A stretch of 64,000 bases of DNA from Salinarimonas sp. (GTDB taxonomy: Bacteria > Pseudomonadota > Alphaproteobacteria > Rhizobiales > Beijerinckiaceae): contig NZ_CP157794.1 in assembly GCF_040111675.1 (NCBI RefSeq), positions 792,001 through 856,000 of the forward strand. Direction: 5' to 3'. The notes beneath the pieces were generated by a model, which saw only the letters and a list, made by a program, of their open reading frames with translations, was not told where the DNA came from and did not search any database. Made by a program: the position numbers and the translations under genes. Below, piece by piece: positions 24,019 through 34,586 of the stretch (position 1 is the first letter of the stretch; every line of letters begins with the position of its first letter).

Positions 24019-25234
24019 CGGCGCGCCGGGTGAGGCCGGCGCGGGAGATGCGCAGCGCCTCGCGCGCGACCTCGGCGGCCGAGCGGCCGGCGATCCGTAC
24101 GTCGAGCCCCAGCCGCGGAACGGCGTCGCGCAGCGCCTGCCGATCCTCGGCGGTCCAGCTTTTCACCAGGTCCCAGGCCGCTTCGAGCGAGACCTGGTCG
24201 TAGAGCAGGCCGACCCAGAAGGCCGGCGCGGCGAGCAGGAAGCCGCGCGGGCCGGCATCCGAGCCGCGCATCTCGAGGAAGCGCTTGAGGCGTACTTCGG
24301 GGAACACGGTCGAGACGTGGTTCGCCCAGTCCGAGCGCGTCGCCCGCTCGCCGGGCAGCTGCGGCAGGCGCCCGGCCAGCAGGTCGCGGAAGCTCGCGCC
24401 CGCGACGTCGTGATAGGTCCCGCCGCGCTTGACGAAGTACATCGGCACGTCGAGCGCCCAATCGACGTAGCGCTCGTATCCGAAGCCGTCCTCGAACGCG
24501 CATGGCATCATGCCCGTGCGGTCCGGGTCGGTGTCCGTCCAGATCTGCGAGCGCATGGACAGGAAGCCGTTGGGCTTGCCGTCTGTGAAGGGCGAGTTGG
24601 CGAAGAGCGCGGTGGCGATGGGCTGCAGCGCCAGCGAGACGCGCAGCTTCGTCACCATGTCGGCCTCGCTCGAGAAATCGAGGTTCACCTGCACGGTGGA
24701 GGTGCGCAGCATCATGTCGAGGCCGAGCCCGCCGACCTTGGGCATGTAGCCCATCATGATCTCGTAGCGGCTCTTGGGCATGATCGGCGTCTCCTCGCGA
24801 CGCCAGAGCGGGCTCATGCCGAGATCGAGGAAGGAGACGCCCAGCGGCTCGGCGACGCGCGCCAGAGCGGCGAGGTGCTCGTCGAGCTCGGCGCGGGTCT
24901 CGTGCACGTCGGTGAGGAGCGCGCCGGAGAGCTCGAACTGGCCGCCCGGCTCGAGCGAGACCGCACCGCCACCGTCGCCCTCGAACAGGCCGATGAGCGC
25001 GCCGCGATCCTCGATCGGCTCCCAGCCGGTCTCGCGCTGCAGGCCGGCGAGAATCGCCTCGATGCCCGCCTCGCCCGCGAACGGCACCGGCGAGAGGTCG
25101 TGGCGGTAGAAGGGGACCTTCTCGTGCTCGGTTCCGATGCGCCAGGCGCTCTTCGGCTTCTCGCCCTCGGCGATCCAGGCGACGAGCTCGTCGCGCGACT
25201 CGATCGGCGTCGCATCGGAAACGTCGCGGGCCAT
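23846..25234 (-). CDS. gshA: Glutamate-cysteine ligase
   Basis: A 462-aa enzyme of the plant/alphaproteobacterial class that joins glutamate and cysteine in the first step of glutathione synthesis. Recognisable parts: WRIGTEHEKVPFYRHDLSP near the start, VSLEPGGQFELSG, MLRTSTVQVNLDF, FANSPFTDGKPNGF, and RFLEMRGSDAGP. Full length. The ATG has a GAGG site. Its 3' end overlaps the convergent DUF6894 reading frame. gshB is not in the window. Confidence 0.95.
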   Translation of the reverse strand: MARDVSDATPIESRDELVAWIAEGEKPKSAWRIGTEHEKVPFYRHDLSPVPFAGEAGIEAILAGLQRETGWEPIEDRGALIGLFEGDGGGAVSLEPGGQFELSGALLTDVHETRAELDEHLAALARVAEPLGVSFLDLGMSPLWRREETPIMPKSRYEIMMGYMPKVGGLGLDMMLRTSTVQVNLDFSSEADMVTKLRVSLALQPIATALFANSPFTDGKPNGFLSMRSQIWTDTDPDRTGMMPCAFEDGFGYERYVDWALDVPMYFVKRGGTYHDVAGASFRDLLAGRLPQLPGERATRSDWANHVSTVFPEVRLKRFLEMRGSDAGPRGFLLAAPAFWVGLLYDQVSLEAAWDLVKSWTAEDRQALRDAVPRLGLDVRIAGRSAAEVAREALRISRAGLTRRAVTDGLGRDETLYLDPLEQVAETGRPRARDLLDRYRGAWNGSVLPAFRECVLLDPALA

Positions 25235-25360
25235 TGGAACCTCGTGGGGGAAACGAACCTGCCGCCCGCCGGGCGAGCAAGGCCGTTAGATAGGCCGTCG
25301 CGCAGCCGCCCGCAATCGCCCTGTCGACGTGAAATGCCGGAAGGGCAGATCGCACCGTGC

Positions 25361-25942
25361 CTAGGCGTTCCCGGCGATCGGGGAGAGCATGCCCGGGTCG
25401 ATGCCGATCTTGCGCAGGGCGCTTTCGTATTTCGCCTCCGCCGTGCCGCCGAACACGATCTCGGGATCGGCCGGGCAGGAGAGCCAGCCGTTGCGCTGGA
25501 TCTCGGTCTCGAGCTGGCCCGCGCCCCAGCCGGCGTAGCCGAGCGCGAAGATCGCGCGGTCCGGCCCGCGTCCGCCGGCGATGGCCCGCAGGATGTCGAC
25601 GGTGGCGGTCAGGCAGACGTCGCCGTCGATGGGGAGCGTCGACTGGTCGAGGAAGAAATCCGGGGAGTGCAGCACGAAGCCGCGGCTCGTCTCCACGGGG
25701 CCGCCCATCATCACCTTCATGTCGCCGACGCGGGTCGGCAGCCGGATCGTCTCGTCGGCCGGGATGATGTCGAGCTGGACCAGCAGGTCCGGCAGGCTCA
25801 TGTCGGCGGCGGGCTTGTTGATGACGATGCCCATCGCCCCCTCCGCCGAGTGGGCGCAGAGATAGATCACGGTGCGCTCGAAACGTTCGTCGCCCATGCC
25901 GGGCATGGCGACGAGCAACTGACCGTCGAGATAGCCGGGCAT
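25361..25942 (-). CDS. yqgE: YqgE/AlgH (DUF179) family protein
   Basis: A 193-aa conserved protein with the family motifs [66 protein letters not shown] and [13 protein letters not shown]. The family is widespread and sometimes called a transcriptional regulator, but its biochemical role is unsettled. Start: the ATG at 25942 has a GAGG site and gives the usual length; an upstream ATG at 25981 adds 13 residues. It is divergent from the DsbD-alpha gene. Confidence 0.93.
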   Translation of the reverse strand: MPGYLDGQLLVAMPGMGDERFERTVIYLCAHSAEGAMGIVINKPAADMSLPDLLVQLDIIPADETIRLPTRVGDMKVMMGGPVETSRGFVLHSPDFFLDQSTLPIDGDVCLTATVDILRAIAGGRGPDRAIFALGYAGWGAGQLETEIQRNGWLSCPADPEIVFGGTAEAKYESALRKIGIDPGMLSPIAGNA

Positions 25943-26167
25943 GGCGCGATCCTCGTCTTTGCCGTCCGACGCGAGCCACATGCTACGCTGCGGCGGGATT
26001 TCGTCAAAGGGGTTCCGCCCCGCGACGCCGCCGCCGGGGTGCGGCGTGACGCCCCCGAGCCGCGACGCCGTCTTCGTGTCGTGAGCGAGGCTCACGCGAA
26101 CGTGGGTGGCGAAACGCCCCTGCGATGCCGATGTTGAAGCCGGATCGCCACTTCCGAGTTCCGGATC

Positions 26168-27001
26168 ATGCCCGCTCACGCTCTCAATCTCGCCCTTCTC
26201 GCCGTCTCCGTGGCCCTGGCCGGCCTCGCCTTCGCGCCTGCCGAAGCCGCGCCGACAGGCGTCTCGCCCTGGTCCGACGACCACGCCTCCCGCGCCCGGC
26301 TCCTCGCCGGGGACGTCGAGCCGGAGGGCGCGCGCTGGGCCGGGCTCGAGATCGAGATGGAGCCCGGCTACAAGACCTATTGGCGCCATCCCGGCGATTC
26401 GGGCATTCCGGCCGAGTTCGACTGGACCGGCTCGCGCAACGTCGCCCTGGTGGAGATCGCCTGGCCGGCGCCCGGGCGCTACGAGGACCCGTTCGGGGCC
26501 TATTACGGCTATCTCGACCACGTGGTGCTGCCGCTGAAGGTGACGCCGGAGGACCCCGACGAGCCGGCGGTGCTGTCGCTGTCGCTGTTCTACGGGGTCT
26601 GCAAGGAGATCTGCATCCCGGCGACCGCCGAGGCCTCGCTGACGCTGCCGCCGGAGGCGATCGGAAGCGACGTCGCCATCGCCCGGGCGCTGGAGGCGGT
26701 CCCGACGCCGACCCCGCTCGGCGAGACCGACGGGCCGCTCGCGGTGCTCGCGGTCGAGCCCGCGGGCGAGGACGCGCTCGCGGTCCGCGTGCGCGCGCCG
26801 CGGGGCGCGGTGCTGCTGGCGGAGGGGCCGGACGATCGCTGGTTCCTCGCCCCCGCGGCCGACCCCGATTCCGAGGGCGTGTTCGCGGTGGAGATCGCCC
26901 ACGCCCCGAAGGACGTCGCCGGCCCGCTGCCGGTGCGGCTCACGCTCGTCGCCGACGGCGCCGCGATCGACGTCGAGGCCCTCGCGCCGCTGCCGGACTG
27001 A
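26168..27001 (+). CDS. Stand-alone DsbD N-terminal (alpha) domain protein
   Basis: A 277-aa exported protein with a signal peptide (to about residue 27, PAEAA) and a DsbD/ScsB-type N-terminal domain ([26 protein letters not shown]; the cysteine pair in [13 protein letters not shown]). In full-length DsbD this domain hands electrons to periplasmic substrates. Here neither the membrane nor the thioredoxin domain follows; the next gene is opgC on the other strand. It could work with the CcdA-like protein at 10.8 kb, which is inference. Confidence 0.82.
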   Translation: MPAHALNLALLAVSVALAGLAFAPAEAAPTGVSPWSDDHASRARLLAGDVEPEGARWAGLEIEMEPGYKTYWRHPGDSGIPAEFDWTGSRNVALVEIAWPAPGRYEDPFGAYYGYLDHVVLPLKVTPEDPDEPAVLSLSLFYGVCKEICIPATAEASLTLPPEAIGSDVAIARALEAVPTPTPLGETDGPLAVLAVEPAGEDALAVRVRAPRGAVLLAEGPDDRWFLAPAADPDSEGVFAVEIAHAPKDVAGPLPVRLTLVADGAAIDVEALAPLPD

Positions 27002-27007
27002 GCCCGC

Positions 27008-28186
27008 CTATTCCGCCGGCGCGGGAGCCTGCCGCGCGGCGGGCGCGGGCTTGTCCGCCTTCGCCTTCCAGGGCGAGGACTTGAACCAGCCGACGAGGTA
27101 GGCGGTCGCGATCAGGATCGCGATGCCCGACACATTGGCGATCGCGTAGGTCAGCGTCTCGCGGCCGGCATGGTCGAGATACATGCCGGCGAGGCGCGAG
27201 ACCACGAGCCCCGTCGCGAAGACCGCGAGCGATTGCTGGCCCACCTTGGCGACGACGCGCGCCGCCGCGTTGCGGACGAGCCCGCCCCAGCGCTCGACGA
27301 TCCACAGCGCGACGTAGGCCAGCGCCAGGAAGTGGACGAGCCGCAGGATGCCGAAGCGCGTCTTGGTGATGAGGACGCCGATCTCCCCGCGGATCGCCTC
27401 GAGCGGCTCCACCGCGAGGAACAGCGGCCAATAGGCGAGCGGAAAGCTCGCGACCAGCACGAGGATCGCGAGCGCCAGCAGCTTCGGGCTGTCGAGGCGC
27501 GGCGCCGGGATGTCGCCGCGCATCCAGAAGAAGCCGAGGAAGAAGCACAGCTGCCAGCCGAACGGGTTGAAGAACCAGGTCCGGTCCGACCAGGGCTCGG
27601 CCGGCAGGTCGAGCAGCCGGACCTGCGCCGCGAGCCACAGGACGGCGACGAAGCCCAGAGCCACGCCGACATGCACGCGCGCGAGCACGAGCACGATCGG
27701 CATCAGCGCCAGGATGACGAGGTACATCGGCAGGATGTCGAAGTAGTTCGGCACGTAGGTCAGCGTCAGGAAGCCGATGAGGTTCGTCGCCGTGTTCTCG
27801 AAGAACGGCACCAGGTTGAGCTGCTGCATGTAGGTCTTGTCGCCGAAGGGCATCGGGCCCATCGCGGCGACGAGGGCGGCGATCGTTAGGAAGACCGCCA
27901 CGTGCACCCAGTAGACCTGCCAGATGCGCTGGGCGACCCGCGCGGTGCCCACCCCGAAGCCCTGCGCGTCGAAGACGCGGCCGAAGGCGATGGCCGAGGC
28001 CATGCCGGACATGAACACGAACATCTCGGTCGCGTCCGAGAAGCCGAAGCGCGCCGGGATCCAGTTCGACCACGTGTTCCACGGCACGTGGGCGATCATG
28101 ATGATGAACATGCCGAGCCCCCGGAACACGTCGAGGCGCGGGTCGCGCGGGCGTGTCGGCGGCGGCGCGGCGGTCGTGGTCGGCAT
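27008..28186 (-). CDS. opgC: OpgC-family membrane acyltransferase
   Basis: A 392-aa polytopic membrane protein of the OpgC family, which adds succinyl groups to osmoregulated periplasmic glucans. The characteristic N-terminus is RDPRLDVFRGLGMFIIMIAHVPWNTW, followed by FSDATEMFVFMSGMASAIAFGRVF and about ten hydrophobic helices. The C-terminal tail is Ala/Pro/Lys-rich and cytoplasmic. It ends 6 bp from the convergent DsbD-alpha gene. Glucan synthesis genes are not in the window. Confidence 0.88.
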   Translation of the reverse strand: MPTTTAAPPPTRPRDPRLDVFRGLGMFIIMIAHVPWNTWSNWIPARFGFSDATEMFVFMSGMASAIAFGRVFDAQGFGVGTARVAQRIWQVYWVHVAVFLTIAALVAAMGPMPFGDKTYMQQLNLVPFFENTATNLIGFLTLTYVPNYFDILPMYLVILALMPIVLVLARVHVGVALGFVAVLWLAAQVRLLDLPAEPWSDRTWFFNPFGWQLCFFLGFFWMRGDIPAPRLDSPKLLALAILVLVASFPLAYWPLFLAVEPLEAIRGEIGVLITKTRFGILRLVHFLALAYVALWIVERWGGLVRNAAARVVAKVGQQSLAVFATGLVVSRLAGMYLDHAGRETLTYAIANVSGIAILIATAYLVGWFKSSPWKAKADKPAPAARQAPAPAE

Positions 28187-28398
28187 CGGCGCGATCCTCG
28201 CTGTCGACGGCGGCTCGAGCCGCCCGGCGGTCGGGGCACGACCGTTCTATACGGCCGAGACCGGCGGGCGGGTCACAATCGTGCGAGGCCCGCGCCGGCC
28301 CGTGCGCGGAAAGGCGTGGCTTTCCGCCGCCGGCGCGATAAGTACGTCTCCCGAGCCCGCCCGCACGGGCCAATCCAGCGCAACGGAGACGACGCGAC

Positions 28399-28884
28399 AT
28401 GACGATCAAGCCCGGCGACCGCCTGCCCGAGGTGACCTTCCGCGCCATGACCGACGACGGTCCGCAGGTGCGCACGACCGCCGACGTGTTCTCGGGGCGC
28501 AAGGTGGTCCTGATCGCCGTGCCCGGCGCCTATACGCCCACCTGCACGCTCAACCACGTCCCCGGCTACGTCGCCCACGCCGACGCCATCAAGGCGAAGG
28601 GCGTCGACGCCATCGTGGTCACCTCGGTGAACGACGCCTTCGTGATGGGCGCCTGGGAGAAGTCGGTCGGCGCCGACGGCAAGCTCGAGTTCGTCGCCGA
28701 CGGCAACGGCGATTTCGCCAAGGCGATCGGCCTCGTGCTCGACGGCACGGGCTTCGGGCTGGGCCTGCGCTCCCAGCGCTATTCGATGATCGTCGAGGAC
28801 GGCGTGATGAAGGCGCTCAACGTCGAGGACGCCCCCGGCAAGGCCGACACCTCCGGCGCCGAGGCGATGCTCGGTCAGCTCTGA
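28399..28884 (+). CDS. Peroxiredoxin, Prx5 type
   Basis: A 161-aa thiol peroxidase that reduces hydrogen peroxide and organic peroxides. The peroxidatic cysteine lies in PGAYTPTCTLNHVPGY; the family-typical VTSVNDAFVMGAW and LRSQRYSMIVEDGV follow. It is the only cysteine I see, so it behaves as a one-Cys enzyme needing an external thiol, plausibly glutathione/glutaredoxin. It is divergent from opgC and convergent with trpE. Confidence 0.94.
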   Translation: MTIKPGDRLPEVTFRAMTDDGPQVRTTADVFSGRKVVLIAVPGAYTPTCTLNHVPGYVAHADAIKAKGVDAIVVTSVNDAFVMGAWEKSVGADGKLEFVADGNGDFAKAIGLVLDGTGFGLGLRSQRYSMIVEDGVMKALNVEDAPGKADTSGAEAMLGQL

Positions 28885-28918
28885 CGCATGGAGCGGGGGC
28901 GTCGGCGCGCCTCCGCGC

Positions 28919-30460
28919 TCACTGCCCGCGTCGCGCGCGGCTGGCGAAGCGCACCGCTTCCTCGGCCGCGCGAAACAGCGCCTTGGCCTTGTTGACGCAT
29001 TCCATGCGCTCGGAGGCCGGCACGCTGTCGTAGACGACGCCCGCGCCGGCCTGGACGTGCATGCGCCCGTCCTTGACCAGCGCCGTGCGCAGCACGATGC
29101 AGGTGTCCATCTCGCCGTCGGCGCCGAAATAGCCGATGCAGCCGGCATAGGGCCCGCGCTTGTCGCGCTCGAGCTCGTCGATGATCTCCATCGCCCGCAC
29201 CTTCGGCGCGCCCGACACGGTCCCCGCCGGAAAGCCCGCCACCAGCGCCTCGAGCGCGTCGTGCCGCCCCGACAGGCGGCCCACGACGTTCGAGACGATG
29301 TGCATCACCTGCGAATAATATTCGAGGAAGAACGAGTCGGTGACCGCGACCGAGCCGTACTCGGCCACGCGGCCGACGTCGTTGCGGCCGAGGTCGAGCA
29401 GCATCAGGTGCTCGGCGCGCTCCTTCGGGTCGGCGAGGAGGCTCTCGGCATGCGCCCGGTCCTCCGCCGCGCTCGCGCCGCGCGGGCGCGTGCCGGCGAT
29501 CGGCCGCACCGTCACCTCGCCCTCGCGCACCCGCACCAGGATTTCCGGCGACGAGCAGACGATCTGGTAGTCCTCGAAGTCGAGGAAGCTGAGATAGGGC
29601 GAGGGGTTGACCCGCCTGAGCGAGCGGTAGAGCGCGAGGGCCGGCAGCGGGAACGCCGCCTCGAAGCGCTGGGAGAGCACCACCTGGAAGATGTCGCCGG
29701 CGCGGATGTAGTCCTTCGCCCGCTCCACCATCGCCTCGTAGGTCTCCGGCGGGGTGTTCGAGGTGACCTCGATGGCGAGCGGGTCCGCCGTCTCGAGCCG
29801 CGCGTCCGCCGGAAGGGGACCCTCGATGGCGTCCACCGCGCTCTCGAGCCGCGCCACGGCGCTCTCGTAGGCGGCCCTCGCCGGGACGCCCGGGCGCGGA
29901 CGCACCGGGGCGACGAGGGTGATCTCGTCGCGCACCGCGTCGAACACGACCATCACGGTGGGGCGGATCAGCACCGCGTCCGGCACGCCCAGCGCGTCGC
30001 GGTTCGGCGGGCCGAGGCGCTCCATGGCCCGCACCATGTCGTAGCCGAGATAGCCGAACAGGCCCGCCGCCATCGGCGGCAGCGCGCCCGGCCCGTCGGC
30101 GGCCTCGTCGTCGCGCGGGATGCGGCATTCGGCGATCAGCGCGCGCAGGCTCTCCAGCGGCGGGCGCGGATCGGCCTCGAAGCGCCTCTCCCCGGAGAGC
30201 GCCGCGCGGTCGATCTCCACCGCGCCGTCCCGGCAGCGCCAGACCAGGTCCGGCTCGAGGCCGATCATCGAGTAGCGCCCGCGGCTCGCGCCGCCCTCGA
30301 CCGATTCGAGCAGGAAGGCCGCGCCGGCCTTGGCGCGGCGCAGCTTCAGGAAGGCGGCGACGGGCGTTTCCAGGTCGGCGACGAGCCGCGTCGCGATCAG
30401 GCTCGGCCGGCCCGCCTCGTAGGCCGCCGCGACGGTCTCGAAGGCGGGCGCGAGTTCCAT
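28919..30460 (-). CDS. trpE: Anthranilate synthase component I
   Basis: The 513-aa chorismate-binding subunit that makes anthranilate in tryptophan synthesis. Diagnostic segments: LLESVEGGASRGRYSMIGLEPD (the tryptophan feedback region), FQVVLSQRFEAAFP, SPEILVRV, PIAGTRPRG, HLMLLDLGRNDVGRV, FPAGTVSGAPKVRAMEII and AGAGVVYDSVP. The start ATG overlaps the ppiD stop by one base (TGATG), so translation is coupled. The glutamine amidotransferase partner trpG is not adjacent, although trpD and trpC occur at 48-50 kb. Confidence 0.97.
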   Translation of the reverse strand: MELAPAFETVAAAYEAGRPSLIATRLVADLETPVAAFLKLRRAKAGAAFLLESVEGGASRGRYSMIGLEPDLVWRCRDGAVEIDRAALSGERRFEADPRPPLESLRALIAECRIPRDDEAADGPGALPPMAAGLFGYLGYDMVRAMERLGPPNRDALGVPDAVLIRPTVMVVFDAVRDEITLVAPVRPRPGVPARAAYESAVARLESAVDAIEGPLPADARLETADPLAIEVTSNTPPETYEAMVERAKDYIRAGDIFQVVLSQRFEAAFPLPALALYRSLRRVNPSPYLSFLDFEDYQIVCSSPEILVRVREGEVTVRPIAGTRPRGASAAEDRAHAESLLADPKERAEHLMLLDLGRNDVGRVAEYGSVAVTDSFFLEYYSQVMHIVSNVVGRLSGRHDALEALVAGFPAGTVSGAPKVRAMEIIDELERDKRGPYAGCIGYFGADGEMDTCIVLRTALVKDGRMHVQAGAGVVYDSVPASERMECVNKAKALFRAAEEAVRFASRARRGQ

Positions 30461-32364
30461 CAGAAGGCCCCGCCGCCGATGGCCGTCTCGAAGGCCTCCT
30501 GGTCGATCTCCGCCCCGAGCTCCTCCTGGAGGTAGACGAGGTACTGCTCCAGCACGTCCTGCGAGAGGAGCTGCGAGAGCCGCTGGTCGTAGGCCTCCGC
30601 CTGCGGCGTGGTGACGATGTAGTCCGGCACGTTCGCGCCGGTGACCCGGTAGACCACGCGCTCGGTCTCGCCGAGCGGCGCCGTGCCCGGCTCGCCGACG
30701 CGGGTCGCGAAGAGGCGATCGACGGCGGTCGCGGTCAGGGGGCCGGCGGCCTCGCCGCGGGCGAGATTCTCCACCGCCTGGACCGAAAGCCCCGTTTCCG
30801 CGGCGATGGCTTCGAGGCTCTCGCCGGCTTCCAGCCGCTCGACGAAGGCGCGGGCCTCGTCGGTGAGCGCCTGCGCGACCTGGTCCTGCCGCCAGGCCTC
30901 GACCACCTCGTCCCGCACCTCGGAGAGCTCGCGGTCGCGGGCCGGCTCGACGTTGGTGAGGTCGTACCAGACGTAGCCGCCTTCCTCGGTGCGGATGGCG
31001 AGGTTGTCGACGCCGATGTCCGTCTCGAACAGGGCCTCGACGAGCGTCTCGCCGGCCGGCGGCTCCACCGGCGCGCCCGCGCGGCCGAGCCCCTGGCGGT
31101 CAACCGCCTCGATGCGCACGAGGTCGAGCCCGCGCTCGGCGGCGATGTCCTCGAGCGGGATCGCGGCGGCGCGCTGATCCTCGATCTCGTCGTAGACGTC
31201 GCGGATGCGGTCCGTCGCGCGCTCCAGCGCGATCTCCAGGCGCAGCGCCTCCTCGACCTCCTCGAGCGGCTGCACGGCCGCCGGCTGGATGTCGGTGACG
31301 CGCACCAGCGACGCGCCGAAGCGGCCCGCCACCGGCTCGCTCACGGCGTTCTCGGCGAGCCCGAAGGCCGCCTCGGCCACGGCCGGGTCGAGCACCTCCG
31401 AGCGCGTGAGGGCGCCGAGGTTCAGCACGTCGTTCGCCACGGCCCGCTCCTCGGCGAGCGCCTCGAACGTGGTCTCGCCGCTCTCGACGCGCTGCGAAGC
31501 GGCCTCGGCCTCCTCCACGTTCGGGAAGGGGATGCGCTGGATGGCGCGGCGCTCGGCGGTGCCGAAGCGGGTCTCGGCCACGTCCTGGTAGCGGGCGCGC
31601 ACGGCTTCCTCGGAGACCGCCTCCGGGTCGGCGATCGCCGCCGGCGAGATCGCCAGCACGTCGGCGGCGCGGTATTCCGGCGCGCGCCACTGGCTGCGGC
31701 GCTCGGCGAAGAAGCTCTCGAGCGCGGCCTCCTCGGGCGCCCCGATGTCCCCCGCGAGGCTCTCCGGCAGGACGAGCACGTCCGCCGTGCGGCGCTCCTG
31801 GTCGTAGCGGTGGAAAACCTCCTCGGCGGCGATCGGGGCCGCGAGCCCCGCGCCGACCGCCTCGACGATCGCCCGGCGCTCGAGATCGCGCGCCTGCTCG
31901 GCCACGAACATCGGCTCCGACATGCCGGCGAGCGAGAGGAAGCGGCGGAAAGCGTTCGGGTCGAACGCGCCGCCCGCCTGGAAGGCCGGGTCCTCGACGA
32001 TGGAACGGGCGACCAGCGTCTCGCCGGCGCGGATGCCGAGGTCGCGGGCGCGCTCGTTGAGCACCGCCTCGGTGACGATCTGCCCGAGAACCTGCTGGTC
32101 GACGCCGAAGGCGCGGGCCTCCGCCGCCGTCAGCGGCTGGCCGAGGCGGGCCGAGAGCTGGCGCAGCTGGCGCGTGTAGATGTCGCGCACGGTCTGCGCC
32201 TGGATCTCGGTCTCGCCCACCCGCACCACGGTGGTGGTGGCGCCGCCGCGGAAGATGTCGCCGATGCCCCAGACCGCGAAGGACGCGATCAGGAGGGCGA
32301 ACAGCACGCCCGCGACGACCTTGCCGGTCCGGGTCTTTCCGACGTTGCGAAGGTTCTGCAGCAT
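30460..32364 (-). CDS. ppiD: SurA/PpiD-type periplasmic peptidyl-prolyl isomerase
   Basis: A 634-aa membrane-anchored folding factor. The N-terminus has a short cytoplasmic tail and one transmembrane helix ([23 protein letters not shown]), then a SurA-like chaperone domain ([40 protein letters not shown]), a central parvulin-like domain with degenerate character ([14 protein letters not shown]...), and a C-terminal helical part. It faces the periplasm and helps outer-membrane and exported proteins fold. The ATG at 32364 is set by the membrane anchor. It is divergent from tpiA and coupled to trpE. Confidence 0.9.
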   Translation of the reverse strand: MLQNLRNVGKTRTGKVVAGVLFALLIASFAVWGIGDIFRGGATTTVVRVGETEIQAQTVRDIYTRQLRQLSARLGQPLTAAEARAFGVDQQVLGQIVTEAVLNERARDLGIRAGETLVARSIVEDPAFQAGGAFDPNAFRRFLSLAGMSEPMFVAEQARDLERRAIVEAVGAGLAAPIAAEEVFHRYDQERRTADVLVLPESLAGDIGAPEEAALESFFAERRSQWRAPEYRAADVLAISPAAIADPEAVSEEAVRARYQDVAETRFGTAERRAIQRIPFPNVEEAEAASQRVESGETTFEALAEERAVANDVLNLGALTRSEVLDPAVAEAAFGLAENAVSEPVAGRFGASLVRVTDIQPAAVQPLEEVEEALRLEIALERATDRIRDVYDEIEDQRAAAIPLEDIAAERGLDLVRIEAVDRQGLGRAGAPVEPPAGETLVEALFETDIGVDNLAIRTEEGGYVWYDLTNVEPARDRELSEVRDEVVEAWRQDQVAQALTDEARAFVERLEAGESLEAIAAETGLSVQAVENLARGEAAGPLTATAVDRLFATRVGEPGTAPLGETERVVYRVTGANVPDYIVTTPQAEAYDQRLSQLLSQDVLEQYLVYLQEELGAEIDQEAFETAIGGGAF

Positions 32365-32557
32365 GAGCCGTCTCGTTTCATTCGATCGCAGGCGCTTAGC
32401 GCATTCGGCGCGCCGGCGAAAGCCCGGGCGCGGCCGCGCGGCCTTTCGCGGGCGGAACGCGGCCTCCACGCCCGATTTGAGCCTGCGCCCGATCGCCTGT
32501 AAGGACGGGCGAGGATCACATCGGACGACAGCATCACACGACAGGAGCCATCCCGCC

Positions 32558-33322
32558 ATGCCGCAGCCTCGCCCCTTCGTCGCCGGGAACTGGAAGATGA
32601 ACGGCCTCGCCAGTGCGCTCGCCGAGGCCGAGGCGGTGCGCGACGGCGTCGACGCGGCTTTGGCCGGGCGGCTCGACCTCGCGCTCTGCCCGCCGGCGAC
32701 GCTGATCTCCCGCATGGCCGAGCGCCTCGCCGGCTCGCCCGTCGGCGTCGGCGGCCAGGACTGCCATCCGGCGCAGTCCGGCGCGCATACCGGCGACGTC
32801 TCGGCCGAGATGCTGGCCGACGCCGGCGCCACTTACGTCATCGTCGGCCATTCCGAGCGCCGCCACGACCACGGCGAGACCGACGCCGACGTGCGCGCCA
32901 GGCTCCAGGCCGCCCATCGCGCCGGGCTCGTCGCCATCGTCTGCGTCGGCGAGACCAGGGAGGAGCGCGAGGCCGGGCGCGCCCTCGACGTCGTGCGCGG
33001 CCAGCTCGAGGGCTCGCTGACGGACGGCATCACGGCGGCCGATACCGTCGTCGCCTACGAGCCCGTGTGGGCGATCGGCACGGGCCTCGTCCCCACCAAC
33101 GACGACATCGCCGAGGTCCACGCCGCGGTGCGCGAGGCGCTCGGCGCCAAGACGAGCGCGGCCGAGCGCGACGCCGTGCGCATCCTCTACGGCGGCTCGG
33201 TGAAGCCGGGCAACGCCGCCGAGATCCTCGCCGTCGCGAACGTCGACGGCGCCCTCGTCGGCGGCGCGAGCCTGAAGGCGGCGGACTTCCTCGCCATCGC
33301 CGAGGCCGCGCCGACGCGCTGA
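32558..33322 (+). CDS. tpiA: Triose-phosphate isomerase
   Basis: A 254-aa glycolytic/gluconeogenic enzyme interconverting dihydroxyacetone phosphate and glyceraldehyde 3-phosphate. Catalytic Lys in AGNWKMNG, His in VIVGHSERR, Glu in [13 protein letters not shown], and the phosphate loop [11 protein letters not shown] are all present. The ATG at 32558 has an AGGAG site. It is divergent from ppiD, an order seen in related genomes. A palindromic repeat lies 28 bp downstream. Confidence 0.98.
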   Translation: MPQPRPFVAGNWKMNGLASALAEAEAVRDGVDAALAGRLDLALCPPATLISRMAERLAGSPVGVGGQDCHPAQSGAHTGDVSAEMLADAGATYVIVGHSERRHDHGETDADVRARLQAAHRAGLVAIVCVGETREEREAGRALDVVRGQLEGSLTDGITAADTVVAYEPVWAIGTGLVPTNDDIAEVHAAVREALGAKTSAAERDAVRILYGGSVKPGNAAEILAVANVDGALVGGASLKAADFLAIAEAAPTR

Positions 33323-33350
33323 CGGGCGGTGATGACGGTCGCCTTTCGCC

Positions 33351-33528
33351 GTCATCCCGGGCGCCGAACGGCGACCCGGGACCTAGACGCTCCGTCATCC
33401 GTTTCGCGGCCTTCAGGCCGCGTCGCTCGCCCTGAATGCGCTGAAAAGTGGCGCGACGAGCGCGGCATGCGCGCTCGAGCCGACGTCGCGCCTATGGGTC
33501 CCGGATCGCCTTCGGCGTCCGGGATGAC
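33351..33528. repeat. Palindromic interspersed repeat, copy B
   Basis: A 178-bp element bounded by GTCATCCCGG and its complement, homologous to 18231-18406. The inner hairpin is GCGGCC-TTCA-GGCCGC, where copy A has GCAGCC-TTCA-GGCTGC: paired positions changed together. It lies between the convergent ends of tpiA and the lysophospholipase-like gene. Confidence 0.9.
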
Positions 33529-33552
33529 GTCCCCGTTCGCAGCCCGACGAGC

Positions 33553-34524
33553 TCACCCACGCGCCGGGGCGGCGGTCGCGACGTCCGCCGGCTGCGGCAG
33601 GAAGGCCTCGATCGCGGCCATCACCGGCTCGCGGATCGAATCGGCCTCGGCGATCAGCTCGTGGCGCGCCCCCGGCACGACGAGGGCGTTGCCGGTCTTC
33701 AGCCGCGAGGCGAAGCGCTCCGCCGCCGGCGCCGAGACCACCCGGTCCGCGCCCGCTGCGATCACCAGCGTCGGGAGGCGGATGTCGAGCGCCGCGCGCG
33801 GCTCGGCGAGCCGGCGCATCAGCGCGAAGGCGCTCCGCGCCCAGCCGATCGTCGGATCGCCGATCGCCCCCTCGCCGAGCGCCGCGGCGGCGTCGGCGTT
33901 GCGGGCGTAGCGCAGCCGGTCGGAGGTCAGCGGGTTGCCGGCGAAGGGCTTCGTCGTCTGCGAGGTCTCGCCGCCGCCGGGCACGTACATCCCCCCGAAG
34001 CCGAGGAGCCAGGCGAGAGTGGTCGCGTAGTAGGCCAGCGTCGGGTGCTTGACCCGTACGATCCCGAGCATCGGCGCGAGCGCGATCAGCCGCTCCGCCG
34101 GCAGCCTGCCGCGCCGCGCGAGGTCGAGGGCGATGGCCGCGCCCATGGAATGGGCGAGCACGGCGTGCGGCTTCGGGCACTCGCGTTTCAGGACCTGCGC
34201 CGCGATCGCCTCCACGTCCCGCGCGTAGAGCCCGAAGCGGCCCACATGCCCCTTGCGCGGATCGGCGAGGGTCCGCTCCGAGCCGCCCTGGCCGCGCCAG
34301 TCGAAGGCGACGACGCAAAAGCCCATGGCGAGCAGGTCCTCGATCGTCTCGAACCATTTCTCGACGAACTCCGCCCGGCCCTGGAAGATCACCACGGTCC
34401 CCCGCGGCTTGTCCGTGCGCGCCGGCCAGCGCGCGACGCGCAAGGGCGCGCCGTCGCGGGCGACGACGCGCGAGACGATGGCGCCTTCGGGAACGGGATT
34501 CGCGGCCGTGGGGACGAGCTTCAT
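33553..34524 (-). CDS. Lysophospholipase-like alpha/beta hydrolase
   Basis: A 323-aa serine hydrolase of the PldB/monoglyceride-lipase type. Conserved parts: VVIFQGRAEFVEKWFETIEDLLAMGFCVVAFDWRGQGGS split around residues 43-85, the nucleophile elbow VLAHSMGAAIALD, LIALAPMLGIV, the acid LVIAAGADRVVS and the catalytic histidine in VPGARHELIAE. No signal peptide. Probably cleaves lysophospholipids or monoacylglycerols. It is divergent from hsp20, across the heat-shock promoter region. Confidence 0.88.
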   Translation of the reverse strand: MKLVPTAANPVPEGAIVSRVVARDGAPLRVARWPARTDKPRGTVVIFQGRAEFVEKWFETIEDLLAMGFCVVAFDWRGQGGSERTLADPRKGHVGRFGLYARDVEAIAAQVLKRECPKPHAVLAHSMGAAIALDLARRGRLPAERLIALAPMLGIVRVKHPTLAYYATTLAWLLGFGGMYVPGGGETSQTTKPFAGNPLTSDRLRYARNADAAAALGEGAIGDPTIGWARSAFALMRRLAEPRAALDIRLPTLVIAAGADRVVSAPAAERFASRLKTGNALVVPGARHELIAEADSIREPVMAAIEAFLPQPADVATAAPARG

Positions 34525-34586
34525 GGTGCGAGGATAGGCGATCGCGCCGATGCGAGCGAGGGGGGAGGGCGCGCGCCGGCAGAGGT

